37,001 bases of DNA from Saprospiraceae bacterium (GTDB taxonomy: Bacteria > Bacteroidota > Bacteroidia > Chitinophagales > Saprospiraceae), in assembly GCA_020628855.1 (NCBI GenBank), contig JAHDEL010000033.1:1-37001 (forward strand), in the 5' to 3' direction. Position numbers and translations under genes: made by a program. This document shows, piece after piece, positions 32,798 through 37,001 of the stretch. The stretch's first letter is position 1; every line of letters starts with the position of its first letter. The notes under the pieces were generated by a model, which made no database searches, was not told the DNA's origin, and saw only the letters and a program-made list of their open reading frames with translations.

Positions 32798-35377
32798 TTG
32801 GATAAGGTAATTGTTACAATACTCTGGTTTTTGGTGGGTTCTCTTGTTACAGCCCAGCAAACCACATTTAGCATTAATTTGGATAATATGCCATTAGACC
32901 AAGCTATTCGACAAATAGAGGAGGAGTTTCAATGTTCTGTTTCCTACAGACTTGATGATATTGAAGAGCAACGAGTGACCTGCGAAATTCTAGAGACTTC
33001 TTTTGAAGGCTTCATGACCAAGTTTTGCCAAGCGGTAAATTTGAGGTTTACCATAGAAAGTGAAAAATTTGTTGTTCTATCCAAAGCAGAACTCAAGAGA
33101 ATTTGTGGCTATATAAAAGATAGTAGAGGAAGCTTGCCAATGGGTTTTGCCAATGTTGCATTATCAGGTACTTCTCAAGGAGTAAACAGCAGAGAAGATG
33201 GATATTTTGAGCTGGAAGCATTCGCCTCAGACACACTTATCATAACTTATGTGGGCTATAAATCAAAAGTTATATTAGCAGATCAAATAAAATCTACTAA
33301 TTGTGAGACCTTCTTTATTTCACCCTCAGCTTTTATCATTCCAGATCTTGTAATCCAAGACTATATTACCGATGGAGTAAATCTTGAAGAAAACGGAAGT
33401 AACACTAGTGTAAAAGTTGAAAACCTTGGTGTTTTACCAGGAAAGATAGGAACCGATATTCTTGATGTTGCTCAGTTTTTTCCAGGAGTCAATACAATGA
33501 GCTCGAGAGCCTCTGATCTCACCATTAGAGGAGGTACTCCAGATCAAAACCTCTTTCTCTGGGAAAATATTCCATTGTATCATGTTGGGCATGTTTTTGG
33601 GATGGTATCGGCACTAAATCCTTCAATGATTGAAAGTATGAGTGTCTATAGAGGGGGTTTTAATGCTCAGTATGGAGGAAGAGTTGCAGGGATAATTGAC
33701 ATGAAATCAAAGGGAATAGGAGTAGAAAACCATTTAGGAGGAGAGATAACAATGACTTCGATAGGTATTGATGGGTTACAATATCTTAATAGCAAAAAGA
33801 AAACGGTAATAGGATTCTCTGTGAGAAGATCTTATGCAGAACTTTTTCGGACTCCTACAATGAACAATATTTCCCAGTTTAATCAACAAGGGTTCTTACT
33901 AGGTAGTGAGGAGTTGATTAATCTGCCTGACCATATTACCATAACGGATGACTATAACTTTATTGATGGAAGTTTGACACTGCATAGTCAACTTAATGCC
34001 AAACACTCAATCGCTCTTTCTTCTATCTATGCTGATAATACCTTTAATGATGTTATCAGAGATGACTTCCGAGGAGAATTTCAAACAGATAGCTTCGACC
34101 TGCGAAATATTGGTATTAACCTTCAATGGAAAATGTTAGGAAAGAATAACCAAGAAACCACACTATCAGCCACGCTATCAGATTTTTACTACAACTATGA
34201 GTATGATCTAGTAAAGTCTGAAAGTCAAAAAACTGTTGTCAAAGGGGAGAAGAATAATGACATCCAAGAACAGACAGTAACAGCAAAACACACAGTGCCG
34301 ATAGGTAAGTATGCACACATCACAGCTGGGTATCACTTTACAAAGTATCAACTAGGTTATAAAGTTGTTGAACAATCGCCAAATAGGAAGAAGGATGAAG
34401 GAAGACGATCAGAAGAAATATTGCACGCAGGATACATCCACTTTCAGCAACCTCTTCTTTCGAAAATAGGAATTACTGCAGGGCTGAGAACCTACTATAT
34501 TCCTAAGACATCAAGAGTATACTTTGAGCCAAGAGTGAGAATCGCTAAGCAGTTTTTCGATAAGCTTACGCTAAATGCATACTATGGCTTACACAATCAA
34601 TTTATTTCACAAGTCGTGGATTATCGTGGCAACAGATCTGGACTTAGCCTCCCAATATGGTTTCTTTTTGGAGAAGATATTCCTGTCATTCAAGCAGAGC
34701 ATCTGCAAGCTGGGATTGTTTATCAAATCAACGACTGGGTAATTGATATTCAAGCATATCAAAGAGATATCAAAGGGATTAGCAATAGATCATATGACCT
34801 TGAGGTGGATTTTTCGAATGATGCTATAGGAAAGTCTGTGACTAGAGGCATGGACTTACTCCTCAAAAAACAATGGAAGAAATATAGGACTTGGATTGCT
34901 TACAGTATAATGAAGACAGACCTCAGTTTTAGTAAGAATTTTCTTTCTCAATTTAACCCTGATCACGATCAAAGACACACTCTCAATTGGTCTCACCAAT
35001 ATTCTTGGCAAAACCTACAGGTTGCTCTAGGTATGCGCTATGGTTCTGGCTTGCCTTATTCCAGAATTATTGATTTTGATGTTGAGTCACAAGGCAATGA
35101 TGATTTTGAATATAGAGCATTCTATGATGGGATTAATACGGAAAGACTGTCGTCTACAATAGAAGTCAATGCTTCTTGTCAATACAAATTTCAACCCCCA
35201 AAGCAGACCTGGAAAGGGTATGTACAGCTTTCTATAACAAACATGCTTAATAGGAATAATGTGTACAATAGAGGCTATTTTGTTGATCAGCCCTTGCAGG
35301 GGCCTCCAGTTATCACATTTAGAGAAAAATCTAATTTGCGGTTTACACCAAACGTGAGCCTGAGAATCGAACTCTAA
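32798..35377 (+). CDS. TonB-dependent receptor with STN and carboxypeptidase-regulatory-like domains
   Basis: An 859-residue outer-membrane receptor. Domains in order: a signal peptide (about 1-20, ending TAQ), an STN domain (about 24-95; LDQAIRQIEEEFQCSVSYR), a carboxypeptidase-regulatory-like domain (about 105-175; GYIKDSRGSLPMGFANVAL, DTLIITYVGYKS), a plug (about 200-310; LTIRGGTPDQNLFLW, SVYRGGFNAQYGGRVAG) and a C-terminal barrel. The STN domain touches the FecR protein, so it both signals and imports. It has no SusD-like partner and is shorter than SusC, so a small ligand such as a siderophore or vitamin is more likely than a glycan. The start is TTG 32798, 2 bases after the fecR stop; no ATG precedes the signal peptide. 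The stop abuts the thiL stop. Confidence 0.9.
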   Translation: MDKVIVTILWFLVGSLVTAQQTTFSINLDNMPLDQAIRQIEEEFQCSVSYRLDDIEEQRVTCEILETSFEGFMTKFCQAVNLRFTIESEKFVVLSKAELKRICGYIKDSRGSLPMGFANVALSGTSQGVNSREDGYFELEAFASDTLIITYVGYKSKVILADQIKSTNCETFFISPSAFIIPDLVIQDYITDGVNLEENGSNTSVKVENLGVLPGKIGTDILDVAQFFPGVNTMSSRASDLTIRGGTPDQNLFLWENIPLYHVGHVFGMVSALNPSMIESMSVYRGGFNAQYGGRVAGIIDMKSKGIGVENHLGGEITMTSIGIDGLQYLNSKKKTVIGFSVRRSYAELFRTPTMNNISQFNQQGFLLGSEELINLPDHITITDDYNFIDGSLTLHSQLNAKHSIALSSIYADNTFNDVIRDDFRGEFQTDSFDLRNIGINLQWKMLGKNNQETTLSATLSDFYYNYEYDLVKSESQKTVVKGEKNNDIQEQTVTAKHTVPIGKYAHITAGYHFTKYQLGYKVVEQSPNRKKDEGRRSEEILHAGYIHFQQPLLSKIGITAGLRTYYIPKTSRVYFEPRVRIAKQFFDKLTLNAYYGLHNQFISQVVDYRGNRSGLSLPIWFLFGEDIPVIQAEHLQAGIVYQINDWVIDIQAYQRDIKGISNRSYDLEVDFSNDAIGKSVTRGMDLLLKKQWKKYRTWIAYSIMKTDLSFSKNFLSQFNPDHDQRHTLNWSHQYSWQNLQVALGMRYGSGLPYSRIIDFDVESQGNDDFEYRAFYDGINTERLSSTIEVNASCQYKFQPPKQTWKGYVQLSITNMLNRNNVYNRGYFVDQPLQGPPVITFREKSNLRFTPNVSLRIEL

Positions 35378-36418
35378 TTACTCTCCTGGAGTAAAGTGGT
35401 TCCAACCTTGTGCCTTCATAGCATGTAGCTTACCGCCTGTCGAAAAGAGTTTGACTCCATTTGCAGGCTCTACAACATCTCCAATAATAAACACATCAGG
35501 CATAAACCGTACTTTTTCTAGATCTGACTCAGCCACAGTAAATAATAATTCGTAGTCTTCGCCACCATTTAAAGCACAAGTGATTGGATCTATGTTAAAC
35601 TCTAAAGCTTTGAGCTGTGTCTGATCATGGATTGGGACTTTTGCCTCTTCAACGATAATGCCCACGTTGCTGGCTTTTGCAATGTGGAAGAGCTCACTTG
35701 CAAGACCGTCTGAGATATCAATCATTGATGTGGGAAGTAAGTTGCTTTTTTCAAAATATTGAACTGCAGCTCTGCAAGCTTCAGGCTTCAGTTGTCTTTC
35801 AATCAGGTATGGAGAATCTTCTAGTTCAGGTTGAATATCTGGTTGATTCATATAAAGTTGCTTCTCTCGTTCAAGGAGCTGTAGACCCACATATGCAGCG
35901 CCGAGGTCTCCAGTGACACAGACAATATCTCCAACTTTTGCACCAGTACGCGTAACTAGCTTATCCATACTTCCTTCTCCAATGGCAGTAACACTTATTA
36001 TCATCCCTCGAGGAGATGATGTCATGTCTCCTCCAATAAGATCTACATTGTAAAAACTGCATGCAGTTTTTATCCCGTCATAGAGTTCGTCCAGTGCTTC
36101 CACAGTGTACTTTGAAGAGATAGCTATTGACACTGTAATTTGTTTTGGGTGAGCATTCATGGCATAGATATCGGACAAGTTAGTCACGACAGCTTTATAA
36201 CCTAAGTGCTTCAAAGGACTATACATCATGTCAAAATGAATACCCTCCACCATGGTATCAGTACTAACTACCATAAGCTTACCACCACCAAGATCGATTG
36301 CGGCAGCATCATCACCAATACCCAAAAAACTTGAGTCTTGGTTGAGTTTTATATCTTTTGTTAGATGGTCTATTAAGCCAAATTCACCAAGTGTATTAAC
36401 ATCGGTATGTTTCGTCAT
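35378..36418 (-). CDS. thiL: Thiamine-monophosphate kinase
   Basis: A 346-residue ThiL phosphorylating thiamine monophosphate to thiamine diphosphate with ATP. Motifs: GIGDDAA (about 32-38), STDTMVEGIHF (about 52-62), NLSDIYAMNA (about 80-89), GGDMTSS, GDLGAAYVG, DISDGLASE (about 225-233) and GGEDYELLFT. ATG 36418 begins MTKHTDVNTLGEFG, the expected domain start, and overlaps the end of the pseudouridine synthase gene by 4 bases (ATGA). No other thiamine gene is in view. The convergent TonB receptor stop abuts its stop codon with no bases between. Confidence 0.95.
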   Translation of the reverse strand: MTKHTDVNTLGEFGLIDHLTKDIKLNQDSSFLGIGDDAAAIDLGGGKLMVVSTDTMVEGIHFDMMYSPLKHLGYKAVVTNLSDIYAMNAHPKQITVSIAISSKYTVEALDELYDGIKTACSFYNVDLIGGDMTSSPRGMIISVTAIGEGSMDKLVTRTGAKVGDIVCVTGDLGAAYVGLQLLEREKQLYMNQPDIQPELEDSPYLIERQLKPEACRAAVQYFEKSNLLPTSMIDISDGLASELFHIAKASNVGIIVEEAKVPIHDQTQLKALEFNIDPITCALNGGEDYELLFTVAESDLEKVRFMPDVFIIGDVVEPANGVKLFSTGGKLHAMKAQGWNHFTPGE

Positions 36419-37001
36419 TCTGTCTCTTGTTTTACCAGGCTCCATGCAGCATCCCATTTTGAGGATCTTGGCGGCCTTGCTTTAAAAACATGTGTCTTGC
36501 CTTTCCAATCGAAGGAAAGCCTATGCGCATGCAAAGATATACTTCTATCCTTGTTTCCTCTTTTTGCTCCATACTTTACATCACCTTGTATGGGTGATCC
36601 AAGATGAGATAATTGAGCACGAATTTGATGAAATCTTCCAGTCAAAAGAGCAACATTGAGCACTAGATAATGATCCAACTCTCCAAGCAAAGTATATTCA
36701 AGTCTTGCTAGTTTTGCTTTTGGGTTGTCTTTCGAAGCCACTCTTGCCTTTCTTGCTTTACCATCTCTGAATAAGTAGTTTTCTAGAGTTGCAGAAGTAG
36801 GAATATCCGCCTTCCGGCAAATGGCAAGATAGTGCTTGACTGCAATGTTTTGTTGGAAAATAGCATTGAGGTCAGCTACAGAATTTTGTTGGGTTGCTAG
36901 ACAAAGTAATCCACTTACAGGTGTGTCTAATCTTTGACAAAAGTGAAAATAATCTAATTTCTTTTTCAATATGCCTTCGACACTGTCAGCAGATGAAGTG
37001 G
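36415..37001 (-). CDS. RluA-family pseudouridine synthase (5' end outside the window)
   Basis: The frame is open to the window edge, with about 194 residues visible, so the gene starts beyond 37001; a TTG at 36969 is an internal codon rather than a start. It matches the RluA family: CQRLDTPVSGLLC (with the catalytic Asp in RLD), then LLTGRFHQIRAQLSHLGSPIQGD with a YGAKRG tail. The usual HRLD motif reads QRLD here. Such enzymes convert uridine to pseudouridine in rRNA or tRNA; the specificity cannot be read. The stop overlaps the thiL start (ATGA), so the two are translated together. Confidence 0.85.
   Translation of the reverse strand, partial: TSSADSVEGILKKKLDYFHFCQRLDTPVSGLLCLATQQNSVADLNAIFQQNIAVKHYLAICRKADIPTSATLENYLFRDGKARKARVASKDNPKAKLARLEYTLLGELDHYLVLNVALLTGRFHQIRAQLSHLGSPIQGDVKYGAKRGNKDRSISLHAHRLSFDWKGKTHVFKARPPRSSKWDAAWSLVKQETE

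Noticed and set aside
1-37001. tRNA, rRNA, CRISPR, insertion sequence, prophage
   Set aside because: No cloverleaf-type sequence, repeat array, transposase, integrase or phage gene was seen.

Overview
This 37 kb window is AT-rich bacterial chromosome, almost certainly from a member of the Bacteroidota. Four lines support this. There are gliding/type IX secretion genes (gldH, porQ). An ECF sigma factor, a FecR anti-sigma factor with a C-terminal DUF4974-like domain and a TonB-dependent receptor with an STN domain form one locus. Several promoters fit the Bacteroidota TAnnTTTG consensus. Most start codons lack a Shine-Dalgarno sequence and are preceded by A/T-rich leaders. The window cannot fix the class; a Saprospiria- or Flavobacteriia-like organism is my guess. 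Most of the window is housekeeping chromosome. I see no phage, insertion sequence, CRISPR array, tRNA or rRNA.

Layout. 1-7.6 kb (+): the end of an unidentified gene, a WecF-like glycosyltransferase, a Wzx-like flippase, a glutamate-cysteine-ligase-like enzyme fused to two CBS domains, a GT2 glycosyltransferase, then two isoprenoid genes (type 2 IPP isomerase and class II HMG-CoA reductase) closed by a strong bidirectional terminator. 7.6-16.7 kb (-): a possible 35-residue membrane protein, a CBS-domain protein overlapping a one-POTRA Omp85-like barrel, a cluster of small outer-membrane barrels plus a TfoX-N protein (one barrel gene broken by an in-frame stop), an ALDH7-type aldehyde dehydrogenase, grpE-dnaJ-gldH behind a near-consensus promoter, and a TlpA-like thioredoxin lipid-anchored or membrane-anchored protein. 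16.9-23.3 kb: ruvB (+), then a MORN-repeat lipoprotein-porQ-DUF3467 operon (-), pckA (+), and yicC-gmk (-). 23.5-28.9 kb: an HU-like protein, a TPR lipoprotein-like protein, a 30-residue very basic ribosomal-type protein, RNase G and a GT-B glycosyltransferase (+), then pth (-), fabG and a Cys-rich lipoprotein (+). 29.7-37 kb: a vanadium-haloperoxidase-like lipoprotein (-) divergent from sigma factor-FecR-TonB receptor (+), then thiL and a partial RluA-type pseudouridine synthase (-).

How the genes fit together. Protein folding (GrpE/DnaJ) is co-transcribed with the gliding lipoprotein GldH. PorQ marks the type IX secretion system. The IPP isomerase/HMG-CoA reductase pair points to mevalonate-dependent isoprenoid synthesis. 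The sigma/FecR/STN-receptor trio is a cell-surface signalling module that probably senses and imports a ligand I cannot name. Items most worth a second look are the nonsense-interrupted barrel gene, the two very short genes, the GCS2-CBS fusion, the sigma/FecR/receptor locus beside the haloperoxidase, and several short inverted repeats at start codons. I did not find anything I can firmly call a new defence or mobile system.
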